Shown in pieces: positions 6,954 to 14,303 of a DNA stretch of 27,297 bases. The notes beneath the pieces were generated by a model, which did not search any database, had not been told where the DNA came from, and worked only from the letters and a program-made list of their open reading frames with translations. Made by a program: the position numbers and the translations under genes. Positions within the stretch are counted from its first letter, which is position 1; each line of letters starts with the position of its first letter. Source of the stretch: an uncultured Bacilli bacterium (GTDB lineage Bacteria > Bacillota_I > Bacilli_A > RF39 > UBA660); assembly GCA_947623845.1 (NCBI GenBank), contig CANQHM010000014.1:1-27297 (forward strand). Direction: 5' to 3'.

Positions 6954-7751
6954 CTACTCAAAAAAGTTTCGTTTTTTAAAACTAGCAGTTAAGAAACGCA
7001 TGAAAGCGCGGCGATTAGTTAACCACGTAAATTTAGCGTTATTCTTTTTATTATTAATTATTTTATCGACCATAAATTCCGCGATAGTTTCGGGGTAATC
7101 ACCTAAAATATTATAAATTTTCTTAGTTTGAGGGTCTAATTCAATTGGTTTATTATCCACCGAATTAGAAATAAAATGGGTAATCATAATACCAGGGGTA
7201 ATTTTACCTACTAATATGGGTAGTTGTAATTTATCTATTTCAAAACCTAGACTTTCGGTAAAATAGGTAACAGCTCTTTTGGCGGTGCCATATATGGATA
7301 AACCTAATATTTTAGCATCATTACTACCATGGCCTTCGACATTATAAATTCCTCCAAAACCTTGTTTTTGCATAACCGGAATAATCTCTTTACAGCAGAT
7401 AATTGTCCCTTTTAAATCAATATCAATTAAACGATCAACCGCTTTAGTATCAACCTCCCATATAGGAGCATTAGGTTGATTCACCCCAGCATTATTAATC
7501 CATATATCAATTGTTTTTACTTCTTCTAAAGTTTTCGTAATTAAATTTTTAACATCACTTTCTTTCGTAATGTCACATACATAAGCTAAAACTTTCCCCT
7601 TACCTTTATGACTTTCTAATTCTTCTTTCGCTTTAGCTAAATCACTTTCACTAACATCACAAACAACAACATTAAAATTTCTTTCTTTAAATAATCTTAA
7701 CATGGCTAAGCCAAAACCTCTTGCACTACCTGTTATAACTACTGTTTTCAT
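6954..7751 (-). CDS. Short-chain dehydrogenase/reductase (NYC1/NOL-like subgroup)
   Basis: A 265-aa Rossmann-fold oxidoreductase. It has the cofactor loop TGSARGFG (7-14), NNAG (86-89) and the catalytic pair Y154 and K158 (IYGTAK). The usual NISS before the tyrosine is replaced by YNVEGHGS, so the catalytic serine would have to be S143 or is missing; the same NxxGxGS arrangement is known from chlorophyll-b-reductase-like (NYC1/NOL) SDRs. D32 after the second strand (VVVCDV) suggests NAD(H). The substrate is unknown. It lies nine bases upstream of the hydrogenase, whose ribosome site TAGGAG includes this gene's TAG stop, the only non-TAA stop in the window. A TATACT -10 box precedes the gene. 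Confidence 0.9.
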   Translation of the reverse strand: MKTVVITGSARGFGLAMLRLFKERNFNVVVCDVSESDLAKAKEELESHKGKGKVLAYVCDITKESDVKNLITKTLEEVKTIDIWINNAGVNQPNAPIWEVDTKAVDRLIDIDLKGTIICCKEIIPVMQKQGFGGIYNVEGHGSNDAKILGLSIYGTAKRAVTYFTESLGFEIDKLQLPILVGKITPGIMITHFISNSVDNKPIELDPQTKKIYNILGDYPETIAEFMVDKIINNKKNNAKFTWLTNRRAFMRFLTASFKKRNFFE

Positions 7752-7810
7752 ATATACCTACTTTCATCTTAAGTATATCAAAAACTTAAAATTTAGTCCA
7801 TGACTTCAAA

Positions 7811-7838
7811 AAAAATAACGTAAATTAAAACGTTATTT
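7811..7838 (-). terminator. Rho-independent terminator of the 167-aa gene
   Basis: The minus strand has an 8-bp stem AAATAACG/CGTTATTT (7838-7831 with 7820-7813) followed by a long T run. It overlaps the stop codon at 7837-7839. Confidence 0.8.
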
Positions 7839-8340
7839 ATTTTAAATCATTAATTTGTTTAGCTAATCTTAATACTTGCATATTCTTCTTGGCATTATTA
7901 TATTTATCACAGGTGTCTTTAGCAAGCGGGGTTATACCAAAACCTAGTTTATTACTTAATCTAATATATTCAACTAATTCTTTAATATTTTCACACTCTA
8001 TTTTATTAAGTTTTAGCATAAGTGAAGGATAAGCATCAGTATAAAAACTATAAAAATTATGATATAAATAAATCATTCGAGCATGAAAATCATCAATACT
8101 AAAATTAACATTACAATTATTAATTAATTTTTGAATATATAAAATATCATTTTGGAAATCTCTAAAAAGAATATCTAAAACTAATTCTTCAGGATTTTGA
8201 AGTACTATTTCATCATAAATTTTTTCTAGAGCACGACTGCCTAAACGTTTAAATGTTTGAATTCTTCCATTATCAGTTTCCGTATTAATAACAAGATTAG
8301 CATTTTTTAATTGATTTTTATCTATTAAGTATATCATCAT
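7837..8340 (-). CDS. Conserved-looking hypothetical cytoplasmic protein
   Basis: A 167-aa protein of unrecognised family, with no signal peptide or membrane segment. The first 30 residues may be beta strands (MIYLIDKNQ, ANLVINTET); the rest is predominantly helical with many Asn, Leu and Tyr residues. It starts at 8340 with GGGGAGG four bases upstream and a possible promoter (TTGCTT, 16 bases, TATTAT) on the minus strand. It is divergent from the CIRCE-controlled clpB gene; the shared upstream region could link their regulation, but the operator sits at the clpB promoter. It ends in its own terminator and forms no operon. Confidence 0.7.
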   Translation of the reverse strand: MMIYLIDKNQLKNANLVINTETDNGRIQTFKRLGSRALEKIYDEIVLQNPEELVLDILFRDFQNDILYIQKLINNCNVNFSIDDFHARMIYLYHNFYSFYTDAYPSLMLKLNKIECENIKELVEYIRLSNKLGFGITPLAKDTCDKYNNAKKNMQVLRLAKQINDLK

Positions 8341-8411
8341 AAACCTCCCCTTTTTTGTAAGAAATATAATACCATAAATTAGGGAAAAAGCAAGTAAAAG
8401 TTAATTTTATG

Positions 8412-8438
8412 TTAGCACTCTCTATTGACAAGTGCTAA
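8412..8438 (+). promoter_or_regulatory. CIRCE operator (HrcA-binding site)
   Basis: TTAGCACTC, nine bases, AAGTGCTAA matches the CIRCE consensus (TTAGCACTC-N9-GAGTGCTAA) with one mismatch. It overlaps the -35 box of the clpB promoter, so HrcA binding would block polymerase and heat shock would relieve it. hrcA itself is not in the window. Confidence 0.93.
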
Positions 8439-8453
8439 TTTTGTGTATATACT
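8425..8453 (+). promoter_or_regulatory. Sigma-A promoter of clpB
   Basis: Consensus TTGACA (8425-8430), exactly 17 bases, then TATACT (8448-8453). The start is expected near 8460, just before the AAGGGAG ribosome site. Confidence 0.9.
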
Positions 8454-8478
8454 ATAGTTACGAAAGAAGGGAGATTTT

Positions 8479-10572
8479 ATGAATATTTATGATAATAATG
8501 AAGAAGAAAATGTCTTAGAAAAATATGGACGGAATATTAATGAAGAAGTTAAGAAAAGAAAAACGGATCCAGTAATTGGAAGAGATGAAGAGATAAGAAG
8601 TATTACAAGAATTCTATCAAGGAAGACGAAGAATAACCCTGTTTTAATTGGCGAAGCCGGTGTTGGTAAAACCGCAATTGTGGAAGGTTTAGCGGAAAGA
8701 ATTGTTAAAGGTGATGTCCCATTATGTTTAAAAGATAAAGTTATTTGGGAACTTAATATGGCTTCTTTAATTGCTGGTGCAAAATATCGTGGGGAATTTG
8801 AAGAAAGACTTGAAAAAGTTTTAAATGAAATTAAAAAAAGTGATGGTAATATCATTATGTTTATTGATGAAATTCATACGATTGTGGGAACAGGTGCTGT
8901 TGAAGGAGCAATGGACACGGGAAATATTTTAAAACCAATGCTTGCGCGGGGCGAAATTAAAGTTATTGGAGCAACGACGTTAAATGAGTATCGTAAATAT
9001 ATCGAAAAAGATGGAGCTTTGGAAAGAAGATTTCAAAAAATTATCGTTTCTGAACCTAATGTCGAAGATACAATTACAATTTTAAGAGGACTTAAAAGTC
9101 GGTTTGAAATTCATCATGGGGTAACGATTCAAGATAAAGCGTTAATTAGTGCGGCGACTTTAGCAGATCGTTATATTACCGATAGATATTTACCAGATAA
9201 AGCCATCGACTTAGTGGATGAAGCGTGTGCGACGATTAAAGTGCAAATGGATTCTGTACCTACTTCCTTAGATGAACTAACAAGAAAAATTATGCGTTTA
9301 GAGATTGAAAAAGAAGCCATTAAAAAAGAAAAAGATACGCTATCTTTAAAAAGAATGGAAGAAATCGATAAAGAATTATATAATTTAAAACTAGAAGAAC
9401 AAGATTTAAATAGTAAATGGCAAAAAGAGAAAGAAAATAATGATTTAATTAAAAAGAAGAAAAGTGAATTGGAAAAAGCCACCTTTGATTTAGAACATGC
9501 CGAGAAAAGTTATGATTTAGAAACCGCAGCGAAGTTAAAACATGGAACCATCCCCGCTTTAGAAAAAGAATTACAAGAATTAACTAATAGTAGTGCTAAT
9601 ACCCTACTTAGTGATACGGTAACTAGTGATGATATCGCAAATGTCATTAGTAAATGGACGAATATTCCGATAGCGAAACTAGTTAGTGGCGAAAAAGAAA
9701 AGTTACTAAACTTAGAAGCAAATTTAGGTAAAAGAGTTAAAGGCCAAGAAAAAGCTTTAAAATTGGTAAGTGAAGCAATTATTCGAAGTCGAAGCGGAAT
9801 TAAAAACCCTAACCGCCCTATCGGATCATTTATCTTCTTAGGTCCTACCGGGGTTGGTAAAACCGAAGTGGCAAAAACGCTAGCGGAAGAATTATTCTTA
9901 AGTGAACATCATTTAATTAGAATTGATATGAGCGAATATATGGAAAAATATAGTGTTTCCCGTTTAATCGGCGCAGCGCCTGGGTATATTGGTTATGAAG
10001 AAGGTGGACAACTTACCGAAGCCGTAAGAAGAAACCCTTATAGTATTATTCTTTTTGATGAAATTGAAAAAGCCCATCCTGATGTTTTAAATCTATTATT
10101 ACAATTACTTGATGATGGACGTCTTACCGATTCTTTAGGAAGATTAGTAGATTTTAAAAATACAATTATTATTATGACATCTAATGTGGGTAGTGAACTA
10201 ATCTTAGAGGGTAAGGAAGATAAAATCGAAGAAGAACTTCATAAATACTTTAAACCAGAATTTTTAAATCGAATTGATGATATAATCGTCTTTAATAAAT
10301 TAACAAAAGATGTTTTAAAAGAAATACTTGCTAATACCATTAAAGAAATTGAAAATAGATTAAAAGATTTACACATTTCAATAAAACTAGATAATAAAGC
10401 AGTTAACTACTTTATTGATAAAGGGTATGATGAGTATTACGGTGCAAGACCATTAAAAAGATTAGTAAGTAAAGAATTAGAAACTTTAATTGCGAAGAAA
10501 ATAATTAATGATGAAATAAAAGAAAATGATACTATTAATGTTACAATCAAAAATGATGAAATAATTATTTAA
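8479..10572 (+). CDS. clpB: ClpB-type AAA+ disaggregase lacking the N-terminal domain
   Basis: A 697-aa Hsp100 chaperone that, with DnaK, would extract proteins from aggregates. AAA-1 has Walker A GEAGVGKT (58-65) and Walker B IIMFIDE (about 125-131). A long coiled-coil M-domain follows (about 265-385, ending [16 protein letters not shown]), which marks ClpB rather than ClpC or ClpE. AAA-2 has GPTGVGKT (455-462) and IILFDE. No ClpP-binding loop was noticed. The usual 140-150-residue Clp_N domain is missing: the protein begins just before the AAA-1 core, as in mycoplasma ClpB and in the short ClpB made elsewhere by internal initiation. The start is fixed by AAGGGAG and by the promoter/CIRCE just upstream, so the short form is genuine here. 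Confidence 0.95.
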   Translation: MNIYDNNEEENVLEKYGRNINEEVKKRKTDPVIGRDEEIRSITRILSRKTKNNPVLIGEAGVGKTAIVEGLAERIVKGDVPLCLKDKVIWELNMASLIAGAKYRGEFEERLEKVLNEIKKSDGNIIMFIDEIHTIVGTGAVEGAMDTGNILKPMLARGEIKVIGATTLNEYRKYIEKDGALERRFQKIIVSEPNVEDTITILRGLKSRFEIHHGVTIQDKALISAATLADRYITDRYLPDKAIDLVDEACATIKVQMDSVPTSLDELTRKIMRLEIEKEAIKKEKDTLSLKRMEEIDKELYNLKLEEQDLNSKWQKEKENNDLIKKKKSELEKATFDLEHAEKSYDLETAAKLKHGTIPALEKELQELTNSSANTLLSDTVTSDDIANVISKWTNIPIAKLVSGEKEKLLNLEANLGKRVKGQEKALKLVSEAIIRSRSGIKNPNRPIGSFIFLGPTGVGKTEVAKTLAEELFLSEHHLIRIDMSEYMEKYSVSRLIGAAPGYIGYEEGGQLTEAVRRNPYSIILFDEIEKAHPDVLNLLLQLLDDGRLTDSLGRLVDFKNTIIIMTSNVGSELILEGKEDKIEEELHKYFKPEFLNRIDDIIVFNKLTKDVLKEILANTIKEIENRLKDLHISIKLDNKAVNYFIDKGYDEYYGARPLKRLVSKELETLIAKKIINDEIKENDTINVTIKNDEIII

Positions 10573-10579
10573 ACTTTAC

Positions 10580-10612
10580 AAATTGCTTAAAATAATAAGC
10601 AATTTTTTATTT
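10580..10612 (+). terminator. Terminator of clpB
   Basis: A 9-bp stem AAATTGCTT/AAGCAATTT (10580-10588 with 10597-10605) followed by a T-rich run, eight bases after the clpB stop. Confidence 0.85.
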
Positions 10613-10637
10613 ATTTCTTTTAATAAACAAATATTTT

Positions 10638-10646
10638 TGTTATAAT
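10638..10646 (+). promoter_or_regulatory. Extended -10 promoter of the DUF3800 gene
   Basis: TGTTATAAT is a TGN-extended -10 box about 36 bases before the ATG. No good -35 is visible, as is common for extended -10 promoters. Confidence 0.6.
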
Positions 10647-10681
10647 TAAACTATGAATTACAAATAGTAAATGGAGGCAAT

Positions 10682-11437
10682 ATGAAAAATGACGAACAAT
10701 CAATTTATATTTGTTTAGACGATTCTGGAAAGCTAAGCAAGAATGAAAAACTTTGTGTATATGGAGGTATCGTATTTTTTTCTAAAAATGAAAGAGATAA
10801 ATTTTTAACTCAGTATAATTCCATTATTAAAGAAATAAATTGCAAATACTGTCATTATAATAAAACTAAATGTAATAAGCAATGCCCTGAAATAAAATGT
10901 AGTAAAATACTTCCAAAGCATCGAAGAAGAATAATGAATTATATAAAAAAGTATTTTATTATATGTATCGTAATCAGAAATAGAGATATTTATGATTATA
11001 TTTTAAATAATAAAAGTTCGAAAGGGAGATATTTAGATTATGCTATAAAAATTCTTATTAAAAATACAGTTAGAGATTTAATAAAATCTGGTAAAGTTAA
11101 TCCGAATAATAAAGTTAAATTAATATTAGAACTAGATGAACAAACTACTAAAACTAATGGTTATTATTCTTTAAAAGATGGCATAAAAGAAGAATTGATA
11201 CATGGGGTTACAAACTTTAATTATGATACTATTTTTCCTCCTCTTTTAAAAAATGATTTAAAAGTTCATTTAATGTATAAAGATTCAAAATATTCTCCTG
11301 TTATACAGGCTGCTGATTTTGTAGCTGGGACAGTAAGAAGAATAACCATTACTAATTATAAAAATTCAACAAACTTAAAAGAATCATTAAATTTTGTAAA
11401 TAGTCTTACGATTTTACCACAAAGAAAAAAGCCTTAA
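10682..11437 (+). CDS. DUF3800 domain protein (RNase H-like fold family)
   Basis: A 251-aa protein of the DUF3800 type. Seen are the N-terminal acidic motif (YICLDDSG, D13/D14), an internal acidic strand (LILELDEQT, about 148-156) and the C-terminal QAADFVAG (about 209). These acidic positions match the conserved residues of this family, which is related to RNase H-like nucleases. Residues 55-80 contain an insert with five cysteines (CKYC, C-x3-C, C) that may bind a metal. The family's cellular function is unsettled; it is often found in mobile or defence neighbourhoods. The ribosome site is GGAGG four bases before the ATG. The last codons and stop lie in a two-way terminator shared with a convergent small RNA gene. 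Confidence 0.85.
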   Translation: MKNDEQSIYICLDDSGKLSKNEKLCVYGGIVFFSKNERDKFLTQYNSIIKEINCKYCHYNKTKCNKQCPEIKCSKILPKHRRRIMNYIKKYFIICIVIRNRDIYDYILNNKSSKGRYLDYAIKILIKNTVRDLIKSGKVNPNNKVKLILELDEQTTKTNGYYSLKDGIKEELIHGVTNFNYDTIFPPLLKNDLKVHLMYKDSKYSPVIQAADFVAGTVRRITITNYKNSTNLKESLNFVNSLTILPQRKKP

Positions 11438-11450
11438 AAAGGCTTTTCCC
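11424..11450. terminator. Two-way terminator between DUF3800 gene and small RNA
   Basis: Stem AAAAGCC/GGCTTTT (11427-11433 with 11441-11447) with a 7-base loop. It has T residues downstream on the plus strand and a T6 run on the minus strand. It contains the DUF3800 stop codon and would end the minus-strand RNA. Confidence 0.85.
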
Positions 11451-11535
11451 AATCGAGACGGTGTACAAAATAGCACACTTAATAAATAAATCGTTACTCG
11501 ACTATCGACCTGGCAAAAGAAATTTTCTTTCCGGT
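11424..11535 (-). ncRNA. Structured small RNA adjacent to DUF3800 gene
   Basis: A likely RNA gene of about 112 nt, with consensus promoter upstream and terminator downstream and no open frame. Predicted fold from the start: stem 1 ACCGG with CC(A)GGU, continued by AAAGA/UCUUU; stem 2 UAGUCGAG (11504-11497) with CUCGAUUG (11457-11450), extended past a two-base bulge by ACG/CGU; stem 3 GUGUGC (11478-11473) with GUACAC (11466-11461) closing a UAUUUU loop; then the terminator hairpin. Three pairs in stems 2 and 3 are G-U only when read on this strand, supporting the orientation. Stem 1 begins at the predicted first nucleotide. Structured RNA motifs beside DUF3800 genes (the DUF3800-I to -XI motifs) have been described in bacteria; whether this belongs to one cannot be decided here. 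Confidence 0.65.
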
Positions 11536-11541
11536 GTTACA

Positions 11542-11570
11542 AATATAACATGAATGACACATTTTGTCAA
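11542..11570 (-). promoter_or_regulatory. Consensus sigma-A promoter of the small RNA
   Basis: On the minus strand TTGACA (11570-11565), 17 bases, then TATATT (11547-11542). It points away from the LigD-like gene and into a region with no reading frame. Confidence 0.85.
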
Positions 11571-11655
11571 CTATTATATTTGTATATTAATATTATATGC
11601 AAAGTAATTAAGTATAAACTTTAAATTATTACCAACACTATTAATAGTGATGTTT

Positions 11656-13059
11656 ATGGATAATTTAGAAAAATATAATAATAAACGAAATTTTAAGAAA
11701 ACTACCGAACCTAAAGGAACAAAGGGTAAGTCTTCGAAAAAATTTCGTTTTGTTGTGCAACATCATCTCGCGAGAAAAGATCATTATGACTTTCGGTTAG
11801 AATGGAATGGCACTTTAAAAAGTTGGGCAGTTCCCAAAGGACCTTCTTATAATACGAAAGATAAACGTTTAGCAGTAAGAGTTGAAGACCATCCCCTATC
11901 CTACCGCAACTTTGAAGGTGTAATACCTAAGGGCGAATATGGTGGCGGGACCGTTATGCTTTGGGATGAAGGGACTTGGGAACTAGAAAATAAAATACCT
12001 AAAAACTTTAATATAGAGATGATTAAATTTACTTTAAAAGGAAAAAGATTACAAGGTAAATGGACTTTAGTACATTTTAAAGAAGATAATTGGTTATTAA
12101 TTAAAGAAAAAGATGAATATAACTTATTTAGGGATATTAAGAAATTTAATAAAAGTATTCGTACGGGAAGAACCATGAAACAAATAGAAAATAATGTTAA
12201 ACTTACTAAGACGAGTGTTAAAGATAATATTATTGATGATACGCTTATTACGAATCCCGATAAAGTAATATTTCCAAAACCTAAAATTACTAAGTTAGAT
12301 ATTGCCTTATATTATCATCAAGTTGCGGAAAGGATGATGCCCTTTTTATATAAGCGCCTTATTAGTACGATAAGAGCACCGGAAGGAATTACGGGGGATA
12401 TCTTTTTTAAAAAACATTTAGAAACCAAAAGTAAAGGAATAAAGAAATATCGCTTAGAAAATAATTCTAATAAAAAAGAAGATTACTACTATATTCTTGA
12501 TGCAACGGGCTTAATTAGTGAAGTGCAAATGAATAGTTATGAATTTCATATTTGGGGAAGTACCGTAGATAAAATTAATAAGCCTGATATGATGGTTTTT
12601 GATTTAGATCCAGATGAGAAACTAAGGATACAAAAAATTCGGGAGGGAGTTAAGGATTTAAAGAATATTTTAGATGAATTAGGGCTGAAATCTTTTCTAA
12701 AAACTAGTGGCGGTAAAGGTTATCATGTTGTTGTACCAATTCCGCATAATATGAGTTGGAGTGTTTTTAGACAAACGGCTAAGAATATCGCTTTATTAAT
12801 GGAAGCTCGGTTTCCTGATAAGTATACGAGTAATATTAGAAAAGAAAATCGCGACGGAAAAATATTTATTGATTGGTTAAGAAATACTAAAAGTGCGACT
12901 AGTGTAGCACCCTACTCGATTCGGTTAAGAAAAAAATGTCGAGTTTCCATGCCCATTAAATGGAGTGAGTTAGATAAAGTTAAACCAGATGATATTACGA
13001 TGGAAGAAGCAATAAAAAGGTTAAAAAGAAAAGACCCTTGGGAGGGCTTTCGAGATTAA
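11656..13059 (+). CDS. LigD-like 3'-phosphoesterase-polymerase without ligase domain
   Basis: A 467-aa protein with two LigD modules. Residues 25-150 are the 3'-phosphoesterase: H37, H43, D45, R47 and H79 keep the spacing of the Mn-binding H42/H48/D50/R52/H84 of Pseudomonas LigD. Residues about 195-465 are the primase-polymerase (AEP) domain, with DLDPDE (D316/D318) as metal ligands, TSGGKGYHVVVP and IDWLRN...SVAPYSIR. These domains trim and fill ends during non-homologous end joining. The ATP-dependent ligase domain of full LigD is absent, and neither Ku nor a separate ligase is in the window. The start at 11656 is chosen over in-frame GTG/ATG codons at 11647 and 11650; the ribosome site (GTGATG) is weak. 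The stop abuts the stop of the convergent lipoprotein gene. Confidence 0.9.
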   Translation: MDNLEKYNNKRNFKKTTEPKGTKGKSSKKFRFVVQHHLARKDHYDFRLEWNGTLKSWAVPKGPSYNTKDKRLAVRVEDHPLSYRNFEGVIPKGEYGGGTVMLWDEGTWELENKIPKNFNIEMIKFTLKGKRLQGKWTLVHFKEDNWLLIKEKDEYNLFRDIKKFNKSIRTGRTMKQIENNVKLTKTSVKDNIIDDTLITNPDKVIFPKPKITKLDIALYYHQVAERMMPFLYKRLISTIRAPEGITGDIFFKKHLETKSKGIKKYRLENNSNKKEDYYYILDATGLISEVQMNSYEFHIWGSTVDKINKPDMMVFDLDPDEKLRIQKIREGVKDLKNILDELGLKSFLKTSGGKGYHVVVPIPHNMSWSVFRQTAKNIALLMEARFPDKYTSNIRKENRDGKIFIDWLRNTKSATSVAPYSIRLRKKCRVSMPIKWSELDKVKPDDITMEEAIKRLKRKDPWEGFRD

Positions 13060-13458
13060 TTATTCTTTCATATATTTTTCGTTATTAGCATCAATTAAAA
13101 TATTGTTATCAACATCAAGGGTAAAACATACATCACTAGCATTTTCAATAGTTTTTAAACAAATAGTATGATCATTTACTGTAAATGACTCACAACCAAA
13201 ATCCGACCAGCCATAATAATATGCACAACTTTTATCTTCATTTAAAATAACTGTTCCTGTCCCATCTTTAGCTAATGAGCCATCTTTTAAAACCATATAA
13301 TAAGTTCCTACATAATAAGAATTAGAAGTTTCTTCTACTTCTTTTTCATTTTCTTTTATAGTTTCACTTTCTTTTACATTGTCACTTTCCTTAACTGAAG
13401 CATTGGTACATCCCGTTAAACCAATTATTAAAAAACTCCACAATAATATCTTTTTCAT
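13060..13458 (-). CDS. Small lipoprotein of unknown function
   Basis: A 132-aa protein with a lipoprotein signal: KK, a hydrophobic core and lipobox LTGC, with Cys17 as lipidation site. An acidic/Lys linker (about 20-45) leads to a beta-rich domain of about 85 residues with GTYYMVLKDG, DGTGTVILNEDKSC and YYYGWSDFGCES, similar in style to small surface lipoproteins of Bacillota. No family was named. It follows the 189-aa gene by 24 bases on the same strand, so the two are probably co-transcribed, with AAAGGAAA as ribosome site. Confidence 0.75.
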   Translation of the reverse strand: MKKILLWSFLIIGLTGCTNASVKESDNVKESETIKENEKEVEETSNSYYVGTYYMVLKDGSLAKDGTGTVILNEDKSCAYYYGWSDFGCESFTVNDHTICLKTIENASDVCFTLDVDNNILIDANNEKYMKE

Positions 13459-13482
13459 AAATAAATTTCCTTTCTTAAAGTA

Positions 13483-14052
13483 TTATATCTTTTTTGCACT
13501 TACTAAACAACTGGCTATATCATTTTCTAAATTAAAGTCGTTTCTTTCATTATATACATAAATTTTATAATCATTACTAGTTATAGATTTATAACCTGGA
13601 TATTCTTTATTAAAATAATTATCTAAATCTTTTACTATAGTATTATCATTAGTTTTTAAAATAACATAAATACCTACTTTACTTTTCATTACATAGGAAT
13701 ATTCTAAAGAATTGTCATCATATTTAATCAAATTTGCTAATGATTCTTCTTTGGGTTCCTCTTTTTCGGTCGTAATATAACCTCCTAAAGAACTTTTTAA
13801 GCATTCTAAATTAAGAACTTTTATAGGACAAGCATATTTTGTCCATTTCCAAGTGGTATTTTTTTCAGCATTATTACAGTAGTAATAATTTACTAGTAAA
13901 CCTTTATCAATATAGGTATTTTCATCACTTAACTCTTCTCTTATTTTTAAGAAAGGGGCTTGATTAAATACTTTTGCTTGTAAAGTGTCAAGTAAGACGA
14001 TTCCTAATAAAACTCCTAAAATAATAAAAACTATTTTTAATCCTTTTTTCAT
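13483..14052 (-). CDS. Membrane-anchored extracytoplasmic protein of unknown function
   Basis: A 189-aa protein beginning at the ATG at 14052, which follows GGAGG by five bases; the 15 in-frame codons upstream lack a ribosome site. The N-terminus MKKGLKIVFIILGVLLGIVL is a signal anchor, and the remainder should face outside. It contains YYYCNNAE, ACPIKV and LECLKS cysteines that could pair, and a C-terminal half with alternating strands and helices. No family was recognised. It is the probable first gene of a two-gene unit with the lipoprotein. Confidence 0.7.
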   Translation of the reverse strand: MKKGLKIVFIILGVLLGIVLLDTLQAKVFNQAPFLKIREELSDENTYIDKGLLVNYYYCNNAEKNTTWKWTKYACPIKVLNLECLKSSLGGYITTEKEEPKEESLANLIKYDDNSLEYSYVMKSKVGIYVILKTNDNTIVKDLDNYFNKEYPGYKSITSNDYKIYVYNERNDFNLENDIASCLVSAKKI

Positions 14053-14199
14053 AAATCCTCCATTTATACTTATATAATAACATAATATTGAATACATGTT
14101 TTAAAATATTTACTAATTTACAATATAAAAAACAAATGATAAAATATGAATAGAATTATATAATTAATAATGTATATAATTGTAAGGAGAAAAAGATAT

Positions 14200-14292
14200 A
14201 TGAAAAAATTATTAAGTGTTATTAATGGGGCGTTGGTTATAAGCTTACCAGGATGGGAAACGGAAACAGAACCATATGAATTAGAAAGTTAA
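14200..14292 (+). CDS. Possible 30-codon micropeptide upstream of membrane protein
   Basis: The short frame starts MKKLLSVINGALVISLPG and ends in an acidic tail, ETETEPYELES. It has AAGGAG ten bases before the ATG, and its TAA is fused to the ribosome site of the next gene (TAAGGAG), 11 bases before that gene's ATG. The first half looks like a short hydrophobic leader, without a lipobox cysteine. It could be a real small membrane peptide, a translational leader for the downstream gene, or a remnant of an exported protein. Confidence 0.45.
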   Translation: MKKLLSVINGALVISLPGWETETEPYELES

Positions 14293-14303
14293 GGAGAAGT
14301 AGT

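Noticed and set aside
8487..9482. Open frames on the minus strand inside clpB
   Set aside because: They are low-complexity Ser/Phe/Leu-rich antisense shadows of a well-supported gene, with no ribosome site or homology.
8479..10572. Assignment as ClpC or ClpE
   Set aside because: The long M-domain ending [16 protein letters not shown] is ClpB-like, and no N-terminal zinc finger or short ClpC-type linker is present.
11448..11570. The region after the DUF3800 gene as a CRISPR repeat or tracrRNA
   Set aside because: There is no repeated unit, no spacer-like series and no cas gene in the window; promoter, fold and terminator describe a single small RNA.
14150..14190. Repeated TATATAATT motifs as an operator
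   Set aside because: In such AT-rich sequence this is expected by chance; it may simply contain -10 boxes for the 30-codon frame.
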